Origin: Mycolicibacterium setense | Lineage (GTDB): Bacteria; Actinomycetota; Actinomycetes; Mycobacteriales; Mycobacteriaceae | Reading direction: 5' to 3' | Assembly: GCF_000805385.1 (NCBI RefSeq) | Contig: NZ_JTJW01000010.1 | Span: 496,001-560,000 of the forward strand | Length of the DNA stretch: 64,000 bases | Shown here: positions 35,324 to 44,425 of the stretch, one piece after another | Layout: the number at the start of each line of letters is the position of its first letter | Numbering within the stretch: position 1 is the first letter of the stretch | Notes under the pieces: generated by a model | What the model was told of the DNA's origin: nothing | Seen by the model: only the letters and a program-made list of their open reading frames with translations | Database searches by the model: none | Position numbers and translations under genes: made by a program

Positions 35324-36477
35324 CAGCCTTTTGCCTCTCGGGGTAGACCGAGCACGCGCTCGGCGATGATGTTGCGCTGGATTTCGTTGGACCCGCCGTA
35401 GATGGTGTCCGAACGCGAGAACAGGTACAGCCGCTGCCACTCGTCGAACTCACCGTCAGGCAGCGTCAGCCCGGCCGTGCCCTGCACGTCCATGGCGATC
35501 TCGCCGAGCTCGCGGTGCCAGTTGGCCCACAACAGCTTCGAAACATTGTCTTGTCCGGGCTGTTCGACATCCATCGTGGCCAGCGCGTAGGAACGCATGG
35601 CCTGCAGGCCGGTCCACGACTCGGTCAGCCGCTGACGGATCAGCGGATCGTCGGCTGCACCGGTGCGCTTGGCCAGTTCGACGAGGTTGGAATGCTCACG
35701 GGCGTAGCGGATCTGCTGGCCCAGCGTGGAAACGCCGCGCTCGAAGGTCAGCGTTCCCATGGCGACGCGCCAACCGTCGCCGGGCTGACCGACCACGAGC
35801 GAGGCCTCGGTGCGGGCGTCGTCGAAGAACACCTCGTTGAACTCGGAGTCACCGGTCAGCTGGATGATGGGGCGGATCTCGACACCCGGCTGATCCAGCG
35901 GCACCAGCAGATAGGAAAGGCCGGTGTGCCGCTTGGAGCCCTTCTCCGTGCGGGCCACCACGAAGCACCACTGCGCCCAGTGGGCCAGCGATGTCCAGAC
36001 CTTCTGGCCATTAATGTGCCACTGCTCGCCCTCCGCATCGAGCTCGGCCGTCGTCGCCACATTGGCCAGGTCACTGCCGGCGTTGGGCTCGGAGTAGCCC
36101 TGACTCCACAGCTCGGTGACGTCGAGGATCTTGGGCAGGAACCGCTTCTGCTGCTCGGGGGTGCCGTACTCGATGAGCGTCGGCCCGAGCAGTTCCTCGC
36201 CCAGGTGGTTCACCTTGTCCGGCGCGTTGGCGCGGGCGTACTCCTCATAGAAGGCGACGCGGTGCGCAACCGACAGCCCTCGGCCACCGTGCTCCACCGG
36301 CCAGCCGAGGCACGTCAATCCCGCCGCGGCGAGATGCTGATTCCACGCCCGTCGCTCTTCGAAGGCTTCGTGTTCACGCCCCGGTCCACCAAGGCCCTTG
36401 AGGGCTGCGAATTCGCCAACGAGATTGTCTGCGAGCCACTGCCGGACCTCGGCCCGGAACTCCTGGACCTCTATCAC
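35323..36477 (-). CDS. fadE30: FadE30, acyl-CoA dehydrogenase for HIP-CoA
   Basis: 384 residues, almost the same length and start as Rv3560c (VQEFRAEVRQWLADNL). FAD/substrate motifs: YSEPNAGSDLANVAT near 128 and INGQKVWTSLAHWAQW near 153; the C-terminal GGSNEIQRNIIAERVLGLPRE is intact. FadE30 dehydrogenates the propionyl-CoA side chain left on the indane. The start is GTG, with AGGGG just before it. A KstR2-type palindrome lies 17 bp upstream, shared with fadD3. Confidence 0.94.
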   Translation of the reverse strand: MIEVQEFRAEVRQWLADNLVGEFAALKGLGGPGREHEAFEERRAWNQHLAAAGLTCLGWPVEHGGRGLSVAHRVAFYEEYARANAPDKVNHLGEELLGPTLIEYGTPEQQKRFLPKILDVTELWSQGYSEPNAGSDLANVATTAELDAEGEQWHINGQKVWTSLAHWAQWCFVVARTEKGSKRHTGLSYLLVPLDQPGVEIRPIIQLTGDSEFNEVFFDDARTEASLVVGQPGDGWRVAMGTLTFERGVSTLGQQIRYAREHSNLVELAKRTGAADDPLIRQRLTESWTGLQAMRSYALATMDVEQPGQDNVSKLLWANWHRELGEIAMDVQGTAGLTLPDGEFDEWQRLYLFSRSDTIYGGSNEIQRNIIAERVLGLPREAKG

Positions 36478-36493
36478 CCCTGTAGGCTAACCT

Positions 36494-36507
36494 ACCAAGC
36501 ACTTGCT
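36494..36507. promoter_or_regulatory. KstR2 operator between fadE30 and fadD3
   Basis: ACCAAGCACTTGCT fits AnCAAGnnCTTGnT exactly and lies between the divergent starts, 17 bp from each gene. One site can repress both directions. Confidence 0.9.
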
Positions 36508-36523
36508 TTGTTAAGGGAGCATC

Positions 36524-38128
36524 ATGACCGGGGCACACCATCCGCTCGCGGGGCCAGATCGCCGTACCGTTCCAGCGGTACTGGACCGGGTTGCCGTGCA
36601 GTTTTCCGACCATGAGGCCCTGGTCACGCCTGCCGGCGGAGTCGGCAATCCCGGCGGAGTCCAGCGTCTCACTTACTCGGAACTACGCGCGCATGTGCGC
36701 CAAGCCGCCGCGGCGATGATCGATCTCGGCGTCGCACCCGGCGACCGAGTGGCGATCTGGTCGCCCAACACCTGGCACTGGGTGGTCGCCTGCTTGGCCA
36801 CCCACTACGCCGGCGCACAGATGGTGCCGCTCAACACCCGCTACACCGCGAGCGAGGCCACCGACATCCTGGCCCGCACCGAGGCACCGCTGCTGATCGC
36901 CGCGGGTGAATTTCTCGGTTCGGACCGCACCGCCGAACTGGACCGGGACGCGCTGCCCGCGCTCCGGCACATCGTGCGGGTGCCCGTTGAGAAGGAAGAG
37001 ACCGGCGACGAGTCCTGGGATTCCTTTTTTGCCCGCGGGACCGACCTGGATGCGGTCGACGCCCGCGCCGCCGCGGTACAGCCCGATGATGTCTCCGACA
37101 TCCTGTTCACCTCCGGCACCACCGGACGGAGCAAGGGTGTGCGGTGTGCACACCGGCAGTCGCTCGACGGATCCGCCGCCTGGGCCGAGTGCGGCCAGGT
37201 CACCAGCACCGACCGCTACCTGTGTATCAACCCGTTCTTCCACAACTTCGGTTACAAGGCCGGCATCCTGGCCTGCCTGCAGACCGGCGCGACGCTGTAC
37301 CCGGTGCTCACCTTCAACCCTGAGCAGGCTCTCAAAACCATTGCCGAGCACCGCATTACCGTGCTCCCCGGCCCGCCGACCATCTTCCAGACCCTGCTGG
37401 ATCACCCGAAGCGGGCGGAGTACGACCTGTCGTCTCTGCGCTTCTCGGTCACCGGCGCGGCGGTGGTGCCGGTGGTCCTGATCGAGCGGATGCAGTCCGA
37501 ACTCGACATCGACATCGTGCTGACCGCCTACGGGCTGACGGAGGCGGCCGGATTCGGCACCATGTGCCGTGCTGATGACGACGCCGTGACCGTCGCCAAC
37601 ACGTGCGGACGGCCGATCGCCGATTTCGAACTACGCCTGGACGATTCGGGCGAAGTGCTGCTGCGCGGGCCGAACGTGATGCTCGGCTACCTCGATGACC
37701 CGGCCGCGACAGCCGAGGCCATCGACGCCGACGGTTGGCTGCACACCGGCGATATCGGCACGCTCGACGCGCGCGGCAACCTGACCATCACCGATCGCCT
37801 CAAGGACATGTTCATCTGCGGCGGGTTCAACGTGTACCCAGCCGAGATCGAGCAGGTGCTGGCCCGATTGGACGGCGTCGCCGAGTCTGCCGTGATCGGC
37901 GTTCCCGACGAGCGACTCGGTGAGGTCGGCAAGGCCTACGTGGTGGTCAAGCCCGGCGTGACGCTGGACGAGGCCGCCGTGATCGCCCATACCCGCGAGC
38001 ATCTCGCGAACTTCAAGGTGCCGCGATCAGTTGAGTTTCTGGATGTGCTGCCGCGAAATCCTGGCGGCAAGGTGATCAAACCGGTGCTGCGCAGCAGAGG
38101 GACCCGAGAAGGGGTGCAATGGACCTGA
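36524..38128 (+). CDS. fadD3: FadD3, HIP-CoA ligase
   Basis: 534 residues, ANL superfamily. P-loop ILFTSGTTGRSKG near 192, aromatic motif NPFFHNFGYKAG near 237, AYGLTEAAG near 333, WLHTGDIG near 404, and RITVLPGPPTIFQ. FadD3 activates the indane propionate (HIP) with CoA, making the KstR2 inducer. AAGGGAGC precedes the ATG. It carries a slightly longer N-terminus than Rv3561. Overlaps fadE31 by ten bases. Confidence 0.95.
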   Translation: MTGAHHPLAGPDRRTVPAVLDRVAVQFSDHEALVTPAGGVGNPGGVQRLTYSELRAHVRQAAAAMIDLGVAPGDRVAIWSPNTWHWVVACLATHYAGAQMVPLNTRYTASEATDILARTEAPLLIAAGEFLGSDRTAELDRDALPALRHIVRVPVEKEETGDESWDSFFARGTDLDAVDARAAAVQPDDVSDILFTSGTTGRSKGVRCAHRQSLDGSAAWAECGQVTSTDRYLCINPFFHNFGYKAGILACLQTGATLYPVLTFNPEQALKTIAEHRITVLPGPPTIFQTLLDHPKRAEYDLSSLRFSVTGAAVVPVVLIERMQSELDIDIVLTAYGLTEAAGFGTMCRADDDAVTVANTCGRPIADFELRLDDSGEVLLRGPNVMLGYLDDPAATAEAIDADGWLHTGDIGTLDARGNLTITDRLKDMFICGGFNVYPAEIEQVLARLDGVAESAVIGVPDERLGEVGKAYVVVKPGVTLDEAAVIAHTREHLANFKVPRSVEFLDVLPRNPGGKVIKPVLRSRGTREGVQWT

Positions 38129-39261
38129 ATTTCGACGACGAGACCGAGGCCTTTCGGGCCGAGGTCCGCGAATTCCTGGCGGCCAACCGGGAGTCCTTCC
38201 CGACCAAGTCGTACGACACGCTCGAAGGCTTCGAACAGCATCGCCGTTGGGACAAGGTGCTTTTCGACGCCGGACTGTCGGTGATCGCCTGGCCCACAAA
38301 GTACGGCGGCCGCGATGCCACGCTGCTGCAGTGGGTGGTGTTCGAGGAGGAGTACTTCCACGCCGGCGCGCCCGGACGGGCCAGCGCCAACGGCACCGCC
38401 ATGCTGGCGCCGACACTGTTCGCACACGGCACCGAAGAGCAACTTCAGCGCGTGCTGCCGAAAATGGCGAGCGGCGAGGAGATCTGGGCCCAGGCCTGGT
38501 CGGAGCCCGAGTCGGGCAGCGACCTGGCCTCGCTGCGCTCGACGGCCACCAAGGTCGACGGCGGCTGGAAGCTCAACGGACAGAAGATCTGGAGCTCGCG
38601 GGCGCCGTTCGGTGAGCGCGGCTTCGGCCTGTTCCGGTCCGACCCTGAGGCGCAGCGGCACAAGGGCCTGACCTACTTCATGTTCGACCTCAAGGCGCCC
38701 GGGATCACCGTGCGACCGATCGCCCAACTCGGCGGCGACACCGGCTTCGGTGAGATCTTCCTCGACGACGTCTTCGTACCCGACAACGACGTGATCGGCG
38801 CCGTGCACGAGGGCTGGCGCGCCGCGATGAGCACGTCGAGCAACGAGCGCGGCATGTCGCTGCGCAGCCCGGCTCGCTTCCTGGCTCCCGCCGAACGGCT
38901 TGTCGCGCAGTGGAAGTCGAATCCTGATCCGGTGTTCACCGACCGGGTGGCCGACGCCTGGATCAAGGCCCAGGCCTACCGGCTGCACACCTTCGGCACC
39001 GTGACCCGGCTGGCGAACGGCGGTGAGCTGGGTGCCGAGTCCTCGGTGACCAAGGTGTTCTGGTCGGACCTCGACGTCGCCCTGCATCAGACCGCTCTGG
39101 ACATGCAGGGTCCCGATGCCGAGCTGGTCGATCACTCGACCGAGGGCCTGCTGTTTGCCCTGGGCGGCCCGATCTACGCCGGCACCAACGAAATCCAGCG
39201 CAACATCATTGCCGAGAGATTGCTTGGCCTACCGCGTGAATTGGGAGGGAAGCCGAAGTGA
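38119..39261 (+). CDS. fadE31: FadE31, acyl-CoA dehydrogenase of the KstR2 regulon
   Basis: 380 residues, full-length acyl-CoA dehydrogenase. SEPESGSDLASLRSTA near 132 and LNGQKIWSSRAPF near 152 bind flavin and substrate; the C-terminal GGPIYAGTNEIQRNIIAERLLGLPRE (in parts) holds the usual ETF-side helix. Belongs with FadE32 and FadE33, which probably form a heteromeric dehydrogenase; the exact substrate of these three is not settled. Starts inside fadD3. Confidence 0.93.
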   Translation: MDLNFDDETEAFRAEVREFLAANRESFPTKSYDTLEGFEQHRRWDKVLFDAGLSVIAWPTKYGGRDATLLQWVVFEEEYFHAGAPGRASANGTAMLAPTLFAHGTEEQLQRVLPKMASGEEIWAQAWSEPESGSDLASLRSTATKVDGGWKLNGQKIWSSRAPFGERGFGLFRSDPEAQRHKGLTYFMFDLKAPGITVRPIAQLGGDTGFGEIFLDDVFVPDNDVIGAVHEGWRAAMSTSSNERGMSLRSPARFLAPAERLVAQWKSNPDPVFTDRVADAWIKAQAYRLHTFGTVTRLANGGELGAESSVTKVFWSDLDVALHQTALDMQGPDAELVDHSTEGLLFALGGPIYAGTNEIQRNIIAERLLGLPRELGGKPK

Positions 39262-40211
39262 ACTTCCAGATCGACGAACAGCAGCGCGACTTCGCGGCCA
39301 GCATCGACGCGGCGCTCAGTGCCGCCGATGTTCCGGCCGCCGTGCGCGCGTGGGGCGACGGCGACACCGCGCCCGGCCGCAAGGTGTGGGCTCAACTGAC
39401 CGACCTCGGGGTGACCGCCCTGCTGGTGCCCGAGAAGTACGACGGCATCGAGGCCAGCCCGGTCGATCTGGTCGTGGCCCTGGAACGGCTGGGCTACTGG
39501 GCGGTGCCCGGACCGGTCACCGAATCCATCGCCGTGGCACCGATTCTGCTCGCGAACGACGAAAGGGCCACAGGTCTGGCTTCAGGCGAGTTGATCGCAA
39601 CGGTCGCCATGCCCCCGCAGGCACCGCGCGCGGTCAACGCCGACGTCGCCGGTCTCGTCCTGCTGGCCGCCGACGGACAGGTCGGCGAGGCCACCACGGG
39701 AGCCGCGCACGATTCCGTCGACCCGGCCCGAAAGTTGTTCGACGTCACCGCCTCCGGCGACACCCAGGCCGCCGATACGGTGCGGGCCTATGAGTTCGGT
39801 GTCCTGGCGACGGCCGCCCAGTTGGTCGGCGCCGGTCAGGCCATGCTGGATCAGTCCGTCGAATACGCCAAGCAGCGCACCCAGTTCGGCCGGATCATCG
39901 GCTCGTACCAGGCAATCAAGCACAAGCTGGCCGATGTCCTCATCGCCGTCGAACTGGCCCGTCCGCTGGTCTACGGCGCGGCACTGTCGCTGGCCGAGAA
40001 CTCACCCGACACCGCTCGCGATATCAGCGCCGCCAAGGTGGCCGCCTCCGACGCCGCGCTGCTGGCCGCCCGCTCGGCGCTGCAGACCCACGGCGCCATC
40101 GGGTTCACCCAGGAACACGACTTGTCCCTGTCACTGCTGCGCGTACAGGCGTTGCGCAGTGCCTGGGGCGATCCGACCGCACACCGTCGTCGACTGCTGG
40201 AGGCCCTCTGA
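39258..40211 (+). CDS. fadE32: FadE32, acyl-CoA dehydrogenase-like subunit
   Basis: 317 residues, short half-type subunit like ChsE1. The N-terminal helical domain (MNFQIDEQQRDFAASI) and the C-terminal domain (SVEYAKQRTQFGRIIGSYQAIKH near 197) are clear, while the middle barrel is reduced. Probably inactive alone and paired with FadE31 or FadE33. GTG start overlaps the fadE31 stop as GTGA; its stop shares one base with the fadE33 ATG. Confidence 0.92.
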   Translation: MNFQIDEQQRDFAASIDAALSAADVPAAVRAWGDGDTAPGRKVWAQLTDLGVTALLVPEKYDGIEASPVDLVVALERLGYWAVPGPVTESIAVAPILLANDERATGLASGELIATVAMPPQAPRAVNADVAGLVLLAADGQVGEATTGAAHDSVDPARKLFDVTASGDTQAADTVRAYEFGVLATAAQLVGAGQAMLDQSVEYAKQRTQFGRIIGSYQAIKHKLADVLIAVELARPLVYGAALSLAENSPDTARDISAAKVAASDAALLAARSALQTHGAIGFTQEHDLSLSLLRVQALRSAWGDPTAHRRRLLEAL

Positions 40212-41146
40212 TGAGTGAAGAACGTCAACTGCTGCGCGAAACCGTCGCCGCGCTGGTTGACAAGCACGCCTCGCCGGAGGCCGTGCGCGCGGCCATGGAA
40301 TCCGACCGCGGCTACGACGAGAAGCTGTGGAGCCTGCTGTGTGAGCAGGTCGGCGCCGCAGCGCTGGTGGTTCCCGAGGAACTCGGCGGCGCCGGAGGCG
40401 AACTCGCCGATGCCGCAGTGGTTCTCGAAGAGCTCGGTAAGGCCTTGGTGCCGACTCCGCTGCTCGGCACCACCCTGGCCGAGCTCGCCCTGCTCGCCGT
40501 CGACGACCATGAGCCACTCGAGAGCCTTGCCGAAGGCACCTCGATCGGCACCGTGGCCTTCGACCCCGACTACGTCATCAACGGTGATGTGGCCGATGTC
40601 GTCATCGCGGCCGACGGCGAGAACCTGACCCGCTGGACCACGTTCACCGCCACCCCCAAAACCACCATGGATCTGACCCGCCGGCTGTCCGCGGTGATCC
40701 CCGGTGACACCGTTGTCCTCGGTGCCGATCCCGGCCTCGCCGACACCGCGGCCCTGCTGATGGCCGCCGAACAGATCGGCGCCGCGTCGCGCTGCCTCGA
40801 CCTCACCGTCGCCTACACCAAGGACCGGGTGCAGTTCGGTCGCGCGATCGGCAGCTTCCAGGCGCTCAAACACCGCATGGCCGACCTTTACGTCAAGGTG
40901 TCCTCAGCGCGTGCAGTGGTCAACGACGCCATCGCCGCACCGTCACCCACCACAGCCTCCCTGGCCCGCTACTTCGCCAGCGAGGCGCTGTCGGCGGTGA
41001 GCGCCGAGGCCATCCAGCTGCACGGCGGCATCGCCATCACTTGGGAGAGCGACATCCAGCTGTACTTCAAGCGCGCCCACGGCAGTGCTCAGTTGCTCGG
41101 ACCGCCGCGGGAACATCTGCGCCGGCTCGAAGCTCAAGTGTTCTAG
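40211..41146 (+). CDS. fadE33: FadE33, acyl-CoA dehydrogenase-like subunit
   Basis: 311 residues. C-terminal domain with TVAYTKDRVQFGRAIGSFQALKHRM near 200 (TVAYTKDRVQFGRA) and an intact AIQLHGGIAITWESDIQLYFKR (LHGGIAITWE) active-site region. Middle domain reduced. Last of the fadD3-fadE31-32-33 set; a long hairpin follows before aspB. Confidence 0.92.
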   Translation: MSEERQLLRETVAALVDKHASPEAVRAAMESDRGYDEKLWSLLCEQVGAAALVVPEELGGAGGELADAAVVLEELGKALVPTPLLGTTLAELALLAVDDHEPLESLAEGTSIGTVAFDPDYVINGDVADVVIAADGENLTRWTTFTATPKTTMDLTRRLSAVIPGDTVVLGADPGLADTAALLMAAEQIGAASRCLDLTVAYTKDRVQFGRAIGSFQALKHRMADLYVKVSSARAVVNDAIAAPSPTTASLARYFASEALSAVSAEAIQLHGGIAITWESDIQLYFKRAHGSAQLLGPPREHLRRLEAQVF

Positions 41147-41184
41147 GCGGCCCGCCGCCGTGGTGTTCTAACGTGTCCAGCTTT

Positions 41185-41247
41185 CGCCGAAACCGCATTC
41201 CAGCAGGTGTCTACTCGCACTTTTCCTGCCGGAATGCGGTTTCGGCG
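41185..41247. terminator. Long imperfect hairpin between fadE33 and aspB
   Basis: 17-bp perfect outer stem (CGCCGAAACCGCATTCC and complement) and a five-pair inner stem GCAGG/CCTGC. The loop holds TGTCTACTCGCACTTTT (41208-41224), which recurs in the hairpin after aspB. Confidence 0.75.
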
Positions 41248-41276
41248 GTTGGATCAGCGTTGCTAACCTCACTCCG

Positions 41277-42434
41277 ATGACCGACCACGTCGCACTGCGC
41301 GCCGGGATCCCGCCGTTCCACGTCATGGACGTGTGGCTGGCCGCGGCCGAACGCCAGCGCACCCACGGCGACCTCGTCAACCTGTCGGCAGGGCAACCCA
41401 GTGCCGGGGCGCCGGCGGCAGTGCGCGATGCCGCCGTCGCCGCACTGAACCACGGCCAGCTCGGCTACACCGTCGCGCTCGGTCTGCCGGAGTTGCGCGC
41501 CCAGATCGCCGCGTCGTACCGCAAATACGGCGTCGAGGTCGGCGTCGACGAGGTGGTGCTCACCACCGGCTCCTCCGGCGGATTCCTGCTGACCTTCCTG
41601 GCCTGTTTCGATGTCGGCGATCGGGTGGCCATCGCCAGTCCCGGCTACCCCTGTTACCGCAACATCCTCACCGCGCTGGGCTGCGAGGTGGTCGAGATCC
41701 CATGCGGGCCCGAGACCCGTTTCCAGCCGACGGTGGCGATGCTCGACGCGCTCGATCCCCCGGTGGCCGGCGTGATCGTCGCCAGCCCGGCCAATCCGAC
41801 CGGCACCGTCATCCCGCCCGCCGAATTGGCCGCCATCGCCACCTGGTGCGACCACTCCGGCGTCCGGTTGATCAGCGATGAGGTCTACCACGGCCTGGTC
41901 TACCCCGGCGCGCCCGCAACCAGCTGCGCGTGGGAAACCTCGCGAAACGCCGTGGTGGTCAACAGCTTCTCGAAGTATTTCGCGATGACCGGCTGGCGGC
42001 TGGGCTGGCTCCTGGTGCCCACCGAGTTGCAGCGCGCGGTCGACCGGCTCACCGGCAACTTCACCATCTGCCCGCCGGCCTTGGCCCAGCATGCGGCGGT
42101 GGCCGCGTTCACCCCGGAGGCGCTGGCCGAGGCCGACGGTCTGCTGTCGCACTACGCCGACAACCGCACGCTGCTGCTCGACGGGCTCCGCGGCATCGGC
42201 ATCGACCGCCTGGCGCCGACCGACGGCGCGTTCTACGTGTACGCCGACGTCAGCGACCACACCGAGGATTCCTTGGTCTGGTGCTCGAAGCTGTTGGCCG
42301 ACACCGGCGTTGCCATCGCTCCCGGCATCGACTTCGACACCGTGCGCGGCGGCTCCTATGTCCGGCTGTCCTTCGCCGGCCCGACCAGTGACATCGAAGA
42401 GGCGCTGCGCCGCATCGGTGCCTGGTTGCAGTAG
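41277..42434 (+). CDS. aspB: AspB, fold-type I PLP-dependent aminotransferase
   Basis: 385 residues. The PLP Lys is in VNSFSKYFAMTGWRLGW near 224; other family marks are ASPANPTGT near 165, ISDEVYHGLVY near 200 and the C-terminal YVRLSFAG. Aspartate/tyrosine-type aminotransferase, class I. Its position after fadE33 matches Rv3565. A direct role in sterol breakdown is not established. Flanked on both sides by hairpins with a common loop sequence, so it may be a separate transcript. Confidence 0.9.
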   Translation: MTDHVALRAGIPPFHVMDVWLAAAERQRTHGDLVNLSAGQPSAGAPAAVRDAAVAALNHGQLGYTVALGLPELRAQIAASYRKYGVEVGVDEVVLTTGSSGGFLLTFLACFDVGDRVAIASPGYPCYRNILTALGCEVVEIPCGPETRFQPTVAMLDALDPPVAGVIVASPANPTGTVIPPAELAAIATWCDHSGVRLISDEVYHGLVYPGAPATSCAWETSRNAVVVNSFSKYFAMTGWRLGWLLVPTELQRAVDRLTGNFTICPPALAQHAAVAAFTPEALAEADGLLSHYADNRTLLLDGLRGIGIDRLAPTDGAFYVYADVSDHTEDSLVWCSKLLADTGVAIAPGIDFDTVRGGSYVRLSFAGPTSDIEEALRRIGAWLQ

Positions 42435-42437
42435 ATC

Positions 42438-42492
42438 GACTCTGCGGTGAGGGCGTTGTCCACTCGCACTTTCACGCCCTGAGCGCAGAGTC
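42438..42492. terminator. Hairpin between convergent aspB and the acetoacetyl-CoA synthetase
   Basis: 9-bp outer stem GACTCTGCG / CGCAGAGTC and 7-bp inner stem AGGGCGT / ACGCCCT, separated by a 3 x 3 internal loop. The apical loop contains TGTCCACTCGCACTTT (42457-42472), nearly the same as in the hairpin before aspB. Confidence 0.75.
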
Positions 42493-44425
42493 AGCCCTTT
42501 GGACGCTGCGTGGCGTACCAGTCGAGCAGGTCCGGGTTGTCGACGGCGCTGCGCTCGACCACCTTGGCCGCATCCGCCCCCTGGAACAGCTTCTTGATCG
42601 GCACTTCGAGCTTCTTGCCCGTGCGAGTGTGCGGAACGCCCGGTGCCACAATGATGTCGTCGGGCACGTGCCGCGGCGACACCTCGGTGCGGATAGTCTG
42701 AATGATCTTGTCCCGCACAGCATCCGTGAGCTCGATGCCCTCGGCGGGCACCACGAACAACGGCATCCAGTATCCGCCGTCGGGTTGTTCGGCCCCGATC
42801 ACCAGCGCCTCGGCGATCTCGGGCAGCCGCTCCACCGCCTGGTAGATGTCGGCGCTGCCCATGCGGATGCCGTTGCGGTTCAGCGTGGAGTCCGACCGGC
42901 CGTGCACGACGATGCTGTCGTGGTCGGTGATGGTGATCCAGTCACCGTGACGCCACACGCCGGGGAACATCTCGAAATATGCGGCGCGGTACCGGGATCC
43001 GTCCGGGTCGTTCCAAAACGCGATCGGCATCGACGGCAGCGGCTTGGTGATCACCAACTCCCCGACCTCGCCACGCACAGGCCTGCCCGACTCGTCCCAC
43101 GCATCCACCGCCGCTCCCAGGTAACGAGTGGACAACTCGCCCGGCCACACCGGCACCGTCGGCGCGCCGCCGATGAACGCCGAGACCACGTCGGTGCCGC
43201 CACTCAAGGAGGAGACCTGGACCCGCTCGCCGACGTTGTCGCGCAGCCACAGCGCCGACGAGGGCGGAAGCGAGGATCCGGTGATGCCCACGGTTTTGAG
43301 TGCCGACAGGTCATGCTCTTCGCGGGGTACCGCACCGGCCTTGGCGCAGGCCAATACATAGCCGGGGCTGGTGCCCAGCACCGTCGCATGGACGGTGGCC
43401 GCGATGTGCCACAGCGCGTCGGCCGTCGGATAGGTGGGGCTGCCCTCGTAGCAGACGATGGTGGCCCCGACCAGCAGCCCGGCCACCTGGAAGTTCCACA
43501 TCATCCAGCTCGGGCTGGTGTACCAGAAGAAGGTGTCCGCACCGCCGATGTCGGACTGCAGCGACACCGCCTTGAGGTGTTCGAGCAGCACGCCGCCGTG
43601 GCCGTGCATGATGCCCTTGGGCAACCCCGTGGTGCCGGAGGAGTACAGCACCCACAGCGGATGATCGAAATCCACCGGCGTGGTGGACAACTCGGCCTTG
43701 CCCGTCGTGGCCGAATCCCAGTCCAGCCAGTCTTCGCGGGCCGCTCCCAGTCGCGACACCAGCACCGAAGCCTTCAACGAGGGCAGGCCGTCACGCACGG
43801 CGGCGATGTCGGCACTCTTGTCGTGCGACTTGCCGCCGAACTGATATCCGTCCGCGGTCACCAGCACGATCGGTTCCAACTGGCCGAGCCGGTCCAGGGC
43901 GGCTTTGGCGGTGTAGTCCTGCCCGCATGCACTCCAGACCGCGCCGATGCTCGCGGTCGCCAGGAACGCGATGATGGCCTCGGCGATGTTCGGCAGATAG
44001 CCGACCACCCGATCCCCCGGCTCGACACCGAGCGATCGCAGGGTGTGCGCGAAAGCCGCGGTACGGCGCAACAATTCGGACCAGGACAGCTCCGTGACGG
44101 CCCCGCCCTCGGCGACGGTGAGGATGGCCGGCCGATCGGTCCGGGCCTGCCTGGCCACCTGGTCGACATAGTTGAGGCGCGCCCCGGGGAACCACCGCAC
44201 ACCCGGCATCTCGTCACCGGTGAGCACCGCTTCGGGCCGCTCACCCAGATCGAAGTAATCCCACAATGCGCCCCAGAACGCCGCCGGATCGTCGACCGAC
44301 CACTGCCACAGGTGCTGATAGTCCGGCGCGCTGATCCCGGTGCGGGCTTCGACGAACCGGGCGAAATCGGTGACCCGGGCGGCTTCGGTACCTTCCGGCG
44401 TCGGCTCCCATTGCGGTTGACTCAT
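42491..44425 (-). CDS. Acetoacetyl-CoA synthetase
   Basis: 644 residues, acetyl-CoA-synthetase-like ANL enzyme of the acetoacetate-CoA ligase type. ATP motif YSSGTTGLPKGIMHGHGG near 262, WYTSPSWMMWNFQ near 299, SLSGGTDVVSAF near 407, GRSDSTLNRNGIRMGSADIY near 521, and the catalytic Lys near TRTGKKLEVPIKKLF. It is last in a three-gene operon with a 3-hydroxybutyrate dehydrogenase and a transporter, which supports acetoacetate as substrate. ATGA overlap with the gene before. Confidence 0.9.
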   Translation of the reverse strand: MSQPQWEPTPEGTEAARVTDFARFVEARTGISAPDYQHLWQWSVDDPAAFWGALWDYFDLGERPEAVLTGDEMPGVRWFPGARLNYVDQVARQARTDRPAILTVAEGGAVTELSWSELLRRTAAFAHTLRSLGVEPGDRVVGYLPNIAEAIIAFLATASIGAVWSACGQDYTAKAALDRLGQLEPIVLVTADGYQFGGKSHDKSADIAAVRDGLPSLKASVLVSRLGAAREDWLDWDSATTGKAELSTTPVDFDHPLWVLYSSGTTGLPKGIMHGHGGVLLEHLKAVSLQSDIGGADTFFWYTSPSWMMWNFQVAGLLVGATIVCYEGSPTYPTADALWHIAATVHATVLGTSPGYVLACAKAGAVPREEHDLSALKTVGITGSSLPPSSALWLRDNVGERVQVSSLSGGTDVVSAFIGGAPTVPVWPGELSTRYLGAAVDAWDESGRPVRGEVGELVITKPLPSMPIAFWNDPDGSRYRAAYFEMFPGVWRHGDWITITDHDSIVVHGRSDSTLNRNGIRMGSADIYQAVERLPEIAEALVIGAEQPDGGYWMPLFVVPAEGIELTDAVRDKIIQTIRTEVSPRHVPDDIIVAPGVPHTRTGKKLEVPIKKLFQGADAAKVVERSAVDNPDLLDWYATQRPKG

